DNA from: Bacteroidota bacterium
Lineage (GTDB): Bacteria > Bacteroidota > Bacteroidia > Palsa-965
Reading direction: 5' to 3'
NCBI GenBank assembly: GCA_020402865.1
Contig: JADBYT010000015.1
Location: 248,001 to 312,000, forward strand
Length of the DNA stretch: 64,000 nucleotides
The first letter of the stretch is position 1. The number at the start of each line of letters is the position of its first letter. Made by a program: the position numbers and the translations under genes. Positions 35,516 to 44,131 of this stretch are shown here, one piece after another. Under the pieces are notes generated by a model. That model saw nothing but the letters and a program-made list of their open reading frames with translations, did not search any database and was not told where the DNA came from.

Positions 35516-36525
35516 AGGCTGAAACGGGGTAAGGGAGGTGTATTCTGACCGGCAGTTTCGCCGGCCAGCAGCTGGAAATGGCCGGCCATGGCAATCATGG
35601 CCGCATTATCGGTGCAGTAGGCAAAGGGCGGAATGTAGGTTTGCCAGCCTTCCTGCAGGCCGGTTTGCTGCAATGCGCTGCGCAAACCGCTGTTTGCCGA
35701 AACGCCGCCGGCCAGCGCCACACGGGTAATGCCGGTTTCCTTTACGGCCATTTTTACCCGCTTCATCAGCGTACTCACAATGGTGTATTGAATGGAGGCG
35801 CAAATGTCGGGCAGGTTACGCTCCACAAAACCGGCATCGCCGGCGCTGTGATCGCGCACAAAGTAAAGCACGGCGGTTTTGAGTCCGCTGAAACTGAAAC
35901 GCAGTCCGGGCACCTGCGCCTGCGGAAAAGTAAACGCTTTCGGATTGCCCTGTGCGGCGTATTTATCAATGAGGGGGCCGCCGGGATAGGGCAGCCCGAG
36001 AATTTTGGCGCATTTGTCAAAAGCCTCGCCGGCCGCATCGTCAATGGTTTCGCCAATGAGCACGAAGGTGCGGGCATCGTCCACGCGCACAAGCTGTGTA
36101 TGTCCGCCCGACACGGTGAGGCAGAGGAACGGAAATTCGGGTACGGGGCGCTCGTGTTCATCGCGCACAAAATGCGCCAGAATATGTCCCTGCATGTGGT
36201 TTACGGCCAGCAGCGGTTTTTGCAATGCCAGCGAAAATGCTTTGGCAAACGAACCACCTACCAGCAAAGCGCCCAGCAGGCCTGGTCCCTGCGTGTAGGC
36301 AATACCGTCGAGCTCGTGTGGCAGTACACCGGCCAAACGCAGAGCTTCGTGTACTACGGGCACCACCTGTTGCTGGTGTGCGCGCGAGGCCAGTTCGGGA
36401 ATTACGCCGCCCCATTGCCTGTGTACCTCCTGTCCGGCCACCACATTTGCCAGCAGGTAGCCATTGCGCAGCACGGCGGCAGCGGTTTCATCGCACGAGG
36501 ATTCGATTCCCAGAATAAGCGGCAT
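35512..36525 (-). CDS. tsaD: tRNA N6-threonylcarbamoyladenosine transferase, TsaD subunit
   Basis: The 337-residue protein starts LILGIESSCDETAAAV, with metal ligands in NHMQGH near residue 110, SGGHTQLV, FSFSGLKTAV, and VALAGGVSANSGLR near the C-terminus, followed by FAYCTDNAAMIA. TsaD transfers threonylcarbamoyl to A37 of ANN-decoding tRNAs together with TsaB, TsaC and TsaE; those partners are not in the window. Its stop overlaps the CPBP gene start. The gene is divergent from tamB. Confidence 0.96.
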   Translation of the reverse strand: MPLILGIESSCDETAAAVLRNGYLLANVVAGQEVHRQWGGVIPELASRAHQQQVVPVVHEALRLAGVLPHELDGIAYTQGPGLLGALLVGGSFAKAFSLALQKPLLAVNHMQGHILAHFVRDEHERPVPEFPFLCLTVSGGHTQLVRVDDARTFVLIGETIDDAAGEAFDKCAKILGLPYPGGPLIDKYAAQGNPKAFTFPQAQVPGLRFSFSGLKTAVLYFVRDHSAGDAGFVERNLPDICASIQYTIVSTLMKRVKMAVKETGITRVALAGGVSANSGLRSALQQTGLQEGWQTYIPPFAYCTDNAAMIAMAGHFQLLAGETAGQNTPPLPRFSL

Positions 36526-36538
36526 GGTAGTAATATGT

Positions 36539-36546
36539 TATTTTTG
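36539..36546 (+). promoter_or_regulatory. -7 box upstream of tamB
   Basis: TATTTTTG is an exact TAnnTTTG match in the 9-14 nt after the tsaD start on the other strand. It predicts a leader of about 100 nt before the tamB start at 36649 and rules out an in-frame ATG at 36535. Confidence 0.45.
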
Positions 36547-36648
36547 CAAAAAAAATCCCAGATTGCAGTAATTATCGCCATTTCTGGCGTTCTTATTGCT
36601 GTGCGTGAGGGGCAGAATGCACTGCCTTCACACGCAACCCACTGCTCT

Positions 36649-39600
36649 ATGGCTGAAGAACAGCGTATCGGTAGCAAAATTATCAAAAAGACGGGGCGCT
36701 GGCTGCTCAGGCTGGTGATCTTCTTATTGGTATTGCTTACCGCCACGTATTTTCTCATTCAGCTTCCTGCGGTACAAACCTGGCTGGCTCAGCGCGCAGC
36801 CGGCTGGCTTTCCGACGAACTTCAAACAAAAGTGGAGGTAAAGGGCGTAAACATCCGCTTTTTCACCAAAGCCGTGCTCGAAGGTATTTATGTGGAAGAC
36901 CAGCATGGTGATACGATTCTGCACGCCGAAGAACTGGTGGCCGATGTACGCCGCTTCAGCTACGAAAACCGTCAGCTCGCATTGCGTGATATCGCGTTAA
37001 AAAACGCGCATATCAAACTCAAAAAATATCCCAATGAACGTGGCCTCAGCTACCGCTTCATTCTGATGCATTTCAAATCAACCGGGCCAAAAAAGCAAAA
37101 GTCAAAATCGCCGTGGGATGTGCAGCTGGGCGGAATTACACTCGATAATGTGCGCATGGAGTATATCGACCTGCGTGATACGATTGATGATCCGGGAATG
37201 GATTTTGAAAATATCCGCATTACCGGAATGAGCGCACATTTTGGCGATATAAAACCGCAGGGCGATTCGGTACAGCTGCATCTCGATTATCTCCGTGCAA
37301 AAGAACGAAGCGGTTTTGTGCTGAAAGAATTCAATGCCGATCTTACGCTTTCGGAAGAATATGCGCATTTCCGCAAACTACATATTCTCACCCCCGAATC
37401 GGGCATACACGGTGATCTGAAATTTGTGTACGACAGTATTGAAGCCATTGAAGATGATTTCATTCACCTTGTACGCATGCAGGGGCATCTCGACAGCACA
37501 ACGGTTGAAATGGCGGATGTGGCCTATTTCGGGCACGACTTGCTGGGTATCCGTGAGCGGGTGAAAGTAAGCGGCGATGTAAGCGGTACGGTTGAACATT
37601 TGCGCTGCAAAAACATCCGCCTTGAGTTTGGGCGCAGCTCGGTAATTGCCGGCAATTTCAGTTTCAACGGTCTGCCCGATATTGAAACAACCGATATGAA
37701 CTTCCGCATCAGGGAACTGCGCACCAGTTATTACGATCTGGGGAGTTTGCCGTATCCGCCTTTCCCGCAAGGTGATTCACTGCTGCCTCATTTGCCTGCT
37801 GAAATGGCCCGTTTGGGAAGTATTTACTTTAGTGGCATTTACGAAGGCTTTCTCACTGAGTTTGTGGCGCATGGCAATTTCAATACCTCGCTGGGCAAAC
37901 TCAATCTCGAAAACTTAGCCATGTCGCAGTCTGATTCGGCTTCGTTGTTTGTGTATCACGGACGGGTGGCAGCAGAGGGTTTTGACTTTGGTACTTTGCT
38001 CGATGTGCCCGGTTTGGGTGCAGTTACAGGGGTGGTAGATGTGGATGGTAAAGGTTTCAGTACCGATGAGGTGGATGCCAAAGTAAACGGACAGCTTGCA
38101 GCAGTACAGTTTGAAAAATACAATTACCGGAATATTGCTATCGAAAACGGCCATCTTTATCACGGCACTTACGATGTGGGGCAGCTCGAAATGAGGGATC
38201 CCAATGCCGGACTTTCGTTTTCGGGGAAGGTGAATTTTTCGGGAGTTGTACCTGTAATGGATTTTACGGCTGATATTGATTCGGCCAACCTCGGTGCGCT
38301 GGGCTTTCTGGATACCACCAGTCAGCATATTCTTACCACCGGTCTTGAAATGCGTTTAAAGGGTAATAACATCGATAACATTACCGGCACAATAGGCATT
38401 CAGCAGCTTGACTACATACGCGATGGGGAGCAGTACTCGTTTAATCAGCTCACACTCAATGCGCAGAATTTCGAAGACAGCACGCGCACCATTGCGCTGG
38501 AGTCAGATATTGCCACAGCTACCATCAAAGGTAAATTTCAATTGCTCGAACTGCAGGCTACCGTAAAAAATCTTTTGTCGGATTATCTGCCTTCCTATTT
38601 CCCGCCACCGCTGCCGCCCGATCCGAAGAAGAGGCAAAAGCAGGCGACTGACCAGCAGTTTACGTATTACCTCACCTTTAACCAGAACACACGCCCGGTA
38701 GAAGTGCTTGCGCCGGGGCTGATAATTAAGCCCGGCACATTTCTCAAAGGAAGTTTTGATACCCGTAAACGCAGAATGGAAGGCTTGCTTGATTCTGACG
38801 GCATTGCCTGGAAAAGCACACGTTTTGAAGGCCTGCACAGTATCTCGTTTTCCAACTCCGGCCGACGGGGCGAATTAAACGGCCGCATAAACCGCGTTGC
38901 ACTGAGTGATTCGGTAGGGCTTAGCAATGTGGTGCTCAAAACCACGGCCTCCAACGATTCGCTGCTTTCGCGGCTCGACTGGAACAATCAAAGCGCATTG
39001 CGCAACGAAGGAAAAGTACTTTTACTTACCCGCTTTTTTGGCGGCAGTGCGCTCAGTATGCAGTTTCTCAATGCCGCACTCTGGCTCAATGACTCGCTCT
39101 GGCAGGTAGCCACGGGTAACCAAGTGCGCATCGATTCGAGCCGCATCAGCTTTACCAATCTCCGCTTCAGTTCGGGGCAGCAGCTCATTGGTCTGAACGG
39201 CACGGTGTCTGAACATCCGACTGATCAGCTGCAGGTAAGTCTCAACCGCTTCAACCTGCATCATATTAATTACTTCACGCAAACCTCCGGTGTTACTTTC
39301 AAAGGTTTCATCAGCGGACAAACCACCCTTGCCGAACTCTACGGTACTCCCATATTTACCAGCAACACCGAGTTTGCCGATTTATACATAAACGGCCAGA
39401 AAATAGGGCAGGGCGAGGTGGATGCCGTGTGGGATAAACCACGGAATGCCGTGTACATGCACGGCGAGTTTTCGCGCGGAATAGTTAGTCCTGAAACCAA
39501 TACGCTGGTAAAAAATATTCTTTTCGAAGGTTATTACTATCCGCAACGCACCGGCAGCAATCTCGATGTGGACCTTAGTTTGTATGGCATTGAACTGGCT

Positions 39601-41283
39601 GTATTGCAGCCCCTGCTCAAAGATTTCTGCAGCCGTTTAATTGGCTCCATTGGTGGAAAAATACACGTGGGCGGCACACTCAATCATCCCGAATTTAACG
39701 GTGATGCCGATGTGTGGATTAAAAAAGCCACCATTGATTATCTCGGTATTGATGTAAAAGCCGCCGAACAGAAAATATTCATCGAATCAAATTCATTTTA
39801 TTTCAACGATTATCAGGTAGCTGATCCGTATGGCAACAAAGCCAAGATATACGGCCACCTTTATCACGATAACTTTACACGGTTTCAGTTTGACATGGAC
39901 TTTGCGCTCAACAAATTTCTGGTGATGCGCACTACTGAAAAAGATAATGAACTGTACTACGGGACCGTGTTTGCGACGGGCTACATGAATATTTTTGGTT
40001 TTGTAGATGAGAAAATAACGATCAGTATTACCGCACAAACCGAAAGCATCGACAACAACGGATCACGCATCCGCTCGGTATTTAATATTCCGATGAACTA
40101 TGCTTCGGAAGTAGGTGAAAACGATTTTGTGTATTTCAACAACGATACGGTTGCGGTACAAAAATCACAGGCCAACCAGTTTAAAAGCAATGGCATCGAA
40201 CTTTTGCTGAATATCGAAGCCACAGAAGATGCGGATGTAAATGTAATTTTTGACGATAAGGTAGGCGATAAAATTAATGCTACCGGAACCGGTAACCTTG
40301 AAATGCATGTAAGCGAACAGGGCGATTTTACCATGCAGGGGCAGTATCAGGTGAGCAGCGGTGAATATTTGTTTACCCTGAAAAATATTATCTATGCGCA
40401 CTTTAATTTATCGCCCGGCGGCACCATAAGCTGGAGTGGTAATCCCGAACAGGCCATTATTGATGCCGATGCTGTTTACAAAGCCAATGCTTCGGTGGAA
40501 CCATTTTTCCCGCTCGATTCCATTAACCCCGCCTATAAAAAAACATACCCGGTAGAAGTGGTCATGCACCTTGACAGTAACCTGATGAACCCGCTCATCG
40601 GATTTGATATTGAACTGCCCACAGCCGATCAGAACATACGCGAAACAGTGAAGAGTTTTACTCAGGTTGAACTTGAGCGAAACAAGCAGGTACTTTCGTT
40701 GCTGGTGCTCAATAGTTTCATTACACCGCAGGAATTCCGCGATGGTGCATCAAGCAGCAACCTGGCAGGCAGCACCGGCACAACTGTACTTTCCAACTTC
40801 GTGTCAGGTACGCTGAACAACTGGCTGGCACAAATAAGCGATGATTTCTCCTTTCAGTTTAAATACCGGCCCAATGACGATGTAAGTCCGGGTGAACTTA
40901 AGCTGTATATGCAAACCGCTATTCTCAACAACCGCGTTACCATCGACGGGAACTTCGGGCGGCAGGAACAAACGCAGTCGTCGGTTAGCAACGTGCAATG
41001 GGTGGGTGATTTGAACGTAGAGTATAAAGTAACCGACGACGGCAAGGTGCGTTTGCGTGCATTCAACCGTTCAAACGATAATACATTGCTCAACGCATCG
41101 GCTCCGTTTACACAGGGAGTGGGTGTGTTTTACCGCGAGGACTTCAACAGCTTTTCAGAACTCATGCAGCGATACAAAAACTATCTTGTTGAAGACAAGA
41201 AGCGCCGTGAAGATCCGAAACTTCCTGTTCAGCCTCCGGCACCTGATTCTACCCGAAAAGACTCTGTGCCCGGGCCCCGTTAA
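36649..41283 (+). CDS. tamB: TamB-family outer-membrane translocation/assembly protein
   Basis: The 1544-residue protein has one N-terminal membrane anchor (about residues 18-38), a very long beta-rich body of repeated strands, and a C-terminal DUF490/TamB domain with GEYLFTLKNIIY, INPAYKKTYPVEVVMHL and the closing VEYKVTDDGKVRLRAF-like segment. TamB-type proteins span the periplasm and move lipids or assist barrel insertion in the outer membrane. The frame is open upstream through the antisense of tsaD; that part is a shadow. The start is placed at 36649 because it lies just before the anchor and after a -7 box. Confidence 0.9.
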   Translation: MAEEQRIGSKIIKKTGRWLLRLVIFLLVLLTATYFLIQLPAVQTWLAQRAAGWLSDELQTKVEVKGVNIRFFTKAVLEGIYVEDQHGDTILHAEELVADVRRFSYENRQLALRDIALKNAHIKLKKYPNERGLSYRFILMHFKSTGPKKQKSKSPWDVQLGGITLDNVRMEYIDLRDTIDDPGMDFENIRITGMSAHFGDIKPQGDSVQLHLDYLRAKERSGFVLKEFNADLTLSEEYAHFRKLHILTPESGIHGDLKFVYDSIEAIEDDFIHLVRMQGHLDSTTVEMADVAYFGHDLLGIRERVKVSGDVSGTVEHLRCKNIRLEFGRSSVIAGNFSFNGLPDIETTDMNFRIRELRTSYYDLGSLPYPPFPQGDSLLPHLPAEMARLGSIYFSGIYEGFLTEFVAHGNFNTSLGKLNLENLAMSQSDSASLFVYHGRVAAEGFDFGTLLDVPGLGAVTGVVDVDGKGFSTDEVDAKVNGQLAAVQFEKYNYRNIAIENGHLYHGTYDVGQLEMRDPNAGLSFSGKVNFSGVVPVMDFTADIDSANLGALGFLDTTSQHILTTGLEMRLKGNNIDNITGTIGIQQLDYIRDGEQYSFNQLTLNAQNFEDSTRTIALESDIATATIKGKFQLLELQATVKNLLSDYLPSYFPPPLPPDPKKRQKQATDQQFTYYLTFNQNTRPVEVLAPGLIIKPGTFLKGSFDTRKRRMEGLLDSDGIAWKSTRFEGLHSISFSNSGRRGELNGRINRVALSDSVGLSNVVLKTTASNDSLLSRLDWNNQSALRNEGKVLLLTRFFGGSALSMQFLNAALWLNDSLWQVATGNQVRIDSSRISFTNLRFSSGQQLIGLNGTVSEHPTDQLQVSLNRFNLHHINYFTQTSGVTFKGFISGQTTLAELYGTPIFTSNTEFADLYINGQKIGQGEVDAVWDKPRNAVYMHGEFSRGIVSPETNTLVKNILFEGYYYPQRTGSNLDVDLSLYGIELAVLQPLLKDFCSRLIGSIGGKIHVGGTLNHPEFNGDADVWIKKATIDYLGIDVKAAEQKIFIESNSFYFNDYQVADPYGNKAKIYGHLYHDNFTRFQFDMDFALNKFLVMRTTEKDNELYYGTVFATGYMNIFGFVDEKITISITAQTESIDNNGSRIRSVFNIPMNYASEVGENDFVYFNNDTVAVQKSQANQFKSNGIELLLNIEATEDADVNVIFDDKVGDKINATGTGNLEMHVSEQGDFTMQGQYQVSSGEYLFTLKNIIYAHFNLSPGGTISWSGNPEQAIIDADAVYKANASVEPFFPLDSINPAYKKTYPVEVVMHLDSNLMNPLIGFDIELPTADQNIRETVKSFTQVELERNKQVLSLLVLNSFITPQEFRDGASSSNLAGSTGTTVLSNFVSGTLNNWLAQISDDFSFQFKYRPNDDVSPGELKLYMQTAILNNRVTIDGNFGRQEQTQSSVSNVQWVGDLNVEYKVTDDGKVRLRAFNRSNDNTLLNASAPFTQGVGVFYREDFNSFSELMQRYKNYLVEDKKRREDPKLPVQPPAPDSTRKDSVPGPR

Positions 41284-41927
41284 TTATAGCCATCGCTCAG
41301 AATTACACTCACACCAAGAGAAAAAGAACTGCGCCTGTTCTGCAAGCGGAAGTAACTGGCTGAAGTGCTTACAAAATCAATATCCCCTTTTGTAAAATAC
41401 ATATTATACCGGGCTACAAACATGGCTTTATTTACCCGTAAATGCACTCCGGCCACACCGCCAAACCAAAGCCAGCGCGTTCCGTCTTTTTCACTGTAAC
41501 CTGATAATCCGGTGTGGTTAATAATGCACATGGTTGGACCAGCCTGCACACTGATAATATTACGTTTGTCGGCAATTCCGGGAACTAAACGGAAGTCAAA
41601 CATCAGCTGTGAAAAATCAGCGTCATAGCTATTGAACTGGAAAGCTGTTTTGTTGTACGCAACGCCCAGTTCAGAGGATAGTGTGAATCCATTGCTGAAT
41701 CTTAGTGTGGTAAATTCACTCACACCAACGTTTAGTTGTTTCGAAAACATTTTCGGACGGATAAACGTGCCGGTTTCAGAACCGTTAGCCGCGTCGTAAA
41801 ATGTAAGTACCGGATTGTCGAGCCGACGGTGAAAATCTAAACGGGCTCCGCTGTAGGTTTGTGCTTTTCCCTCGGTAAACAGGCACACTACAGCAAGGCA
41901 GACAGCGAGTCTGATTGCAGTTTTCAT
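41280..41927 (-). CDS. Small outer-membrane beta-barrel-like protein
   Basis: The 215-residue protein has a signal peptide (MKTAIRLAVCLAVVCLFTEGKAQ), then alternating strands with aromatic belts (TLRFSNGFTLSSELGVAYNK, WLWFGGVAGVHLRV, AMFVARYNMYFTKG). It ends SLGVSVILSDGYN. It resembles PorT/outer-membrane-barrel proteins in general but cannot be assigned to a named family. It overlaps the tamB stop by 4 nt on the opposite strand. Confidence 0.65.
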   Translation of the reverse strand: MKTAIRLAVCLAVVCLFTEGKAQTYSGARLDFHRRLDNPVLTFYDAANGSETGTFIRPKMFSKQLNVGVSEFTTLRFSNGFTLSSELGVAYNKTAFQFNSYDADFSQLMFDFRLVPGIADKRNIISVQAGPTMCIINHTGLSGYSEKDGTRWLWFGGVAGVHLRVNKAMFVARYNMYFTKGDIDFVSTSASYFRLQNRRSSFSLGVSVILSDGYN

Positions 41928-42035
41928 AGTGGTTTTTTATAAAGTTGGCGTGTGCCAGAGGGAAGCTCAAAACTAAATAAATTGTTTTATCTAAACAAAG
42001 CCACTAAACAATTCAGATATACCGGCTGTAAACGA

Positions 42036-42066
42036 AAAACCGGCCGGTTGTGTGCCGGCCGGTTTT
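42036..42066 (-). terminator. Rho-independent terminator of yidC
   Basis: A perfect 12-bp stem (42036-42047 with 42055-42066) and 7-nt loop lies 15 nt after the yidC stop on the minus strand. The stem ends in A tracts on the plus strand, so the minus transcript gets a U run. Confidence 0.8.
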
Positions 42067-42081
42067 GGGTGTGATGCTGAA

Positions 42082-44010
42082 TTATTTCTTTTTATTGTTG
42101 TTGCCTTGCTGAATCTGCTTGGCCCGTTCGCGCTGGGCTGCTTCAAGGCGTTGCATGAGGCCCGATTTCTTGACCGGTTTTTTCTTGTTCTCCTCAATTT
42201 TTGCCCGTATAGCTCCTTCATCCACAAACCTGCGCATCAGGAACATTTGCAGGAAGGTAATCATGTTGCTCAGGAAGTAGTAATAGCTGAGCGCCGCTGA
42301 GGCCGAGTTGAGGAAGCCGAGGAACATAACCGGCATGAGGTACATAAGCCATTTCATGCCCGGAAGCTGATTGCCGGTTGACAGCATCTGCTGGTTCATC
42401 CAGGTATAGAGCAGGGTAGAAGCGGTCATTAAAATGGCAAACAGGCTCACGTGATCGCCATAGAACGGAACTTTGAATCCGAAATCAAAAATCGAATCAT
42501 AAGTTGAAAGGTCTTCGGCCCAGAGGAATTCCGACTGGCGGAGTTCAAATACGGTGGGAAAGAAACGGAGCAGTGCAAAGAGAATGGGCAGTTGCAGCAG
42601 CAGCGGAATGCAGCCTGCCATGGGATTTACTCCGGCCTTGCGGTAGAGTGCCATGGTTTCCTGCTGCTTTTTCATCGGGTCGCCGTCTTTGAATTTCTCG
42701 TTGATTTCGTCAATCTCAGGCTTCAGCACACGCATTTTGGCTGAGGAGAGGAACGATTTGTAAGCAATCGGGAAAAGCACCAGCTTTACAATAATGGTAA
42801 GCAGCAGAATAATGATTCCGTAGTTGCTGCTCAGCCCCGAAAGCCAGCCGAAAATGGGCATAATGGCGTATTTGTTGAGCCAGCCAAACAGGCTGAAGCC
42901 AAGATCAACCTGTTTTTCGAGGCCGAGGTTGTACGACTTGAGTGCTTTGTAATTGGTGGTGCCGAAGTAGAACTTCATGGGGAATGAAGTGCTGCCGTTT
43001 TCGGCAATGGGAATGGGGGTTTCCACCGCCATACCTTTTACATAGCCTTCGGCATTTTCGGCCGGTACGCTGATGCCGAATGTAGAACCGCTTGAAAAAC
43101 GCGAATCGGCAATGAGGACAGAGGTGAAGTACTGCTGTTTGAAAGCCACCCATTTCAAATCGCCGGTGGGTGTTTGTATTTCGCTTTCGGCCATGCTCAG
43201 GTTCTCCACATCCTTATCGCCATCAATCTGATAGTAGAGTGAAGAAACCTGCTTCTGGTTATCAATGTTCTTTTCCTGCGAAGGTGTGTGCATGGCCCAG
43301 GTAAGCATTACATCTTTCTGGTCTTTGCCCATCATTTTACCCGCATTCATTACGTTAACCGTGCAGTTAACCAGATCACTGTTGCCTGCAAGCGAGTATT
43401 TGTATTCAATATAGGTATCGGGGCTGCCATCGGCGGTGAGGCGGAAGGATACTGATTTTGAGTCTTTGCCGCTCACGCTGAAATTGCTTCCGCTGGCGGT
43501 GAAGTAAAGCGAATCGGTGGTTACACGGCGGCGGTTGTTATCGAAAAAGTTCAGGCCGAAACGTGTGGAATCGTTCGTAAACAAACGCAGGTGATCTGCT
43601 GATTTGTTTTGCTTCTGTTTGTAAGTCTGGTAGCCTTTCAGTTCAACCGAGCCGATGCGTCCGCCTTTGGGATAAATGAACACGCGCATTTTCTCGTTTT
43701 CAATTACCACCGGTTTGTTGTCGCCTTTGGCAGCTCCGCTGAACATGCCCCAGCGCTGCATTTCCTGCACCTGCCTGAGCGAGTCGGCATTTAGCGTGGT
43801 ATCGGCAACCACCAGTTTTTTGAGGCTGTCGTTTACGCGTGCGGCCTTTTTATCGGCTTCGGCCTTTTTGGCTGCTTCCACGCGGGCTACCGAGTCGTTG
43901 AACTTTTTCTTTAATTCGGCTTCCTTCTGATTTTGGGAGCTGGTCCAGGTCATCCACGCAGTAAGAATTACCGCAATAATGCCAAAGCCGATAAGTGATT
44001 TACGATCCAT
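42082..44010 (-). CDS. yidC: Membrane protein insertase YidC
   Basis: The 642-residue protein has the YidC layout for Gram-negative bacteria: an N-terminal anchor (MDRKSLIGFGIIAVILTAWM), a long periplasmic beta-sandwich to about residue 370, and the five-helix Oxa1 core with YGIIILLLTIIVKLVLFPIAYKSFLSSAKMRVLKPEI, a cytoplasmic coiled coil and MAGCIPLLLQLPILFALLRFF. The lysine-rich tail (KKKPVKKSG...GNNNKKK) can contact ribosomes. It inserts and folds inner-membrane proteins with or without SecYEG. A good promoter lies upstream. Confidence 0.95.
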   Translation of the reverse strand: MDRKSLIGFGIIAVILTAWMTWTSSQNQKEAELKKKFNDSVARVEAAKKAEADKKAARVNDSLKKLVVADTTLNADSLRQVQEMQRWGMFSGAAKGDNKPVVIENEKMRVFIYPKGGRIGSVELKGYQTYKQKQNKSADHLRLFTNDSTRFGLNFFDNNRRRVTTDSLYFTASGSNFSVSGKDSKSVSFRLTADGSPDTYIEYKYSLAGNSDLVNCTVNVMNAGKMMGKDQKDVMLTWAMHTPSQEKNIDNQKQVSSLYYQIDGDKDVENLSMAESEIQTPTGDLKWVAFKQQYFTSVLIADSRFSSGSTFGISVPAENAEGYVKGMAVETPIPIAENGSTSFPMKFYFGTTNYKALKSYNLGLEKQVDLGFSLFGWLNKYAIMPIFGWLSGLSSNYGIIILLLTIIVKLVLFPIAYKSFLSSAKMRVLKPEIDEINEKFKDGDPMKKQQETMALYRKAGVNPMAGCIPLLLQLPILFALLRFFPTVFELRQSEFLWAEDLSTYDSIFDFGFKVPFYGDHVSLFAILMTASTLLYTWMNQQMLSTGNQLPGMKWLMYLMPVMFLGFLNSASAALSYYYFLSNMITFLQMFLMRRFVDEGAIRAKIEENKKKPVKKSGLMQRLEAAQRERAKQIQQGNNNKKK

Positions 44011-44045
44011 TGAATAGAATTAAGTATGCCGCTTATTGCAGCCCG

Positions 44046-44079
44046 CAAAAATACAGAAAATCGGCAGTGCGGCGACAAA
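44046..44079 (-). promoter_or_regulatory. Promoter of yidC
   Basis: On the minus strand the exact -7 box TATTTTTG (44053-44046) follows a -33 TTTG (44079-44076) by 22 nt and lies 35 nt before the yidC ATG. Confidence 0.6.
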
Positions 44080-44081
44080 AA

Positions 44082-44112
44082 AAGCCCCGGCAAAACCATT
44101 TTGCCGGGGCTT
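44082..44112 (-). terminator. Rho-independent terminator of the M13 peptidase gene
   Basis: A perfect 14-bp stem (44082-44095 with 44099-44112) and 3-nt loop is followed on the minus strand by a run of seven U (A at 44077-44083). It lies 19 nt after the peptidase stop. Confidence 0.85.
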
Positions 44113-44131
44113 ATGTTAAGAAGTCCTGAAA

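Noticed and set aside
35578-36648. Upstream open part of the tamB frame
   Set aside because: It is the antisense of tsaD, which has all family motifs on the other strand. The tamB membrane anchor starts only after 36649, and an exact -7 box lies at 36539.
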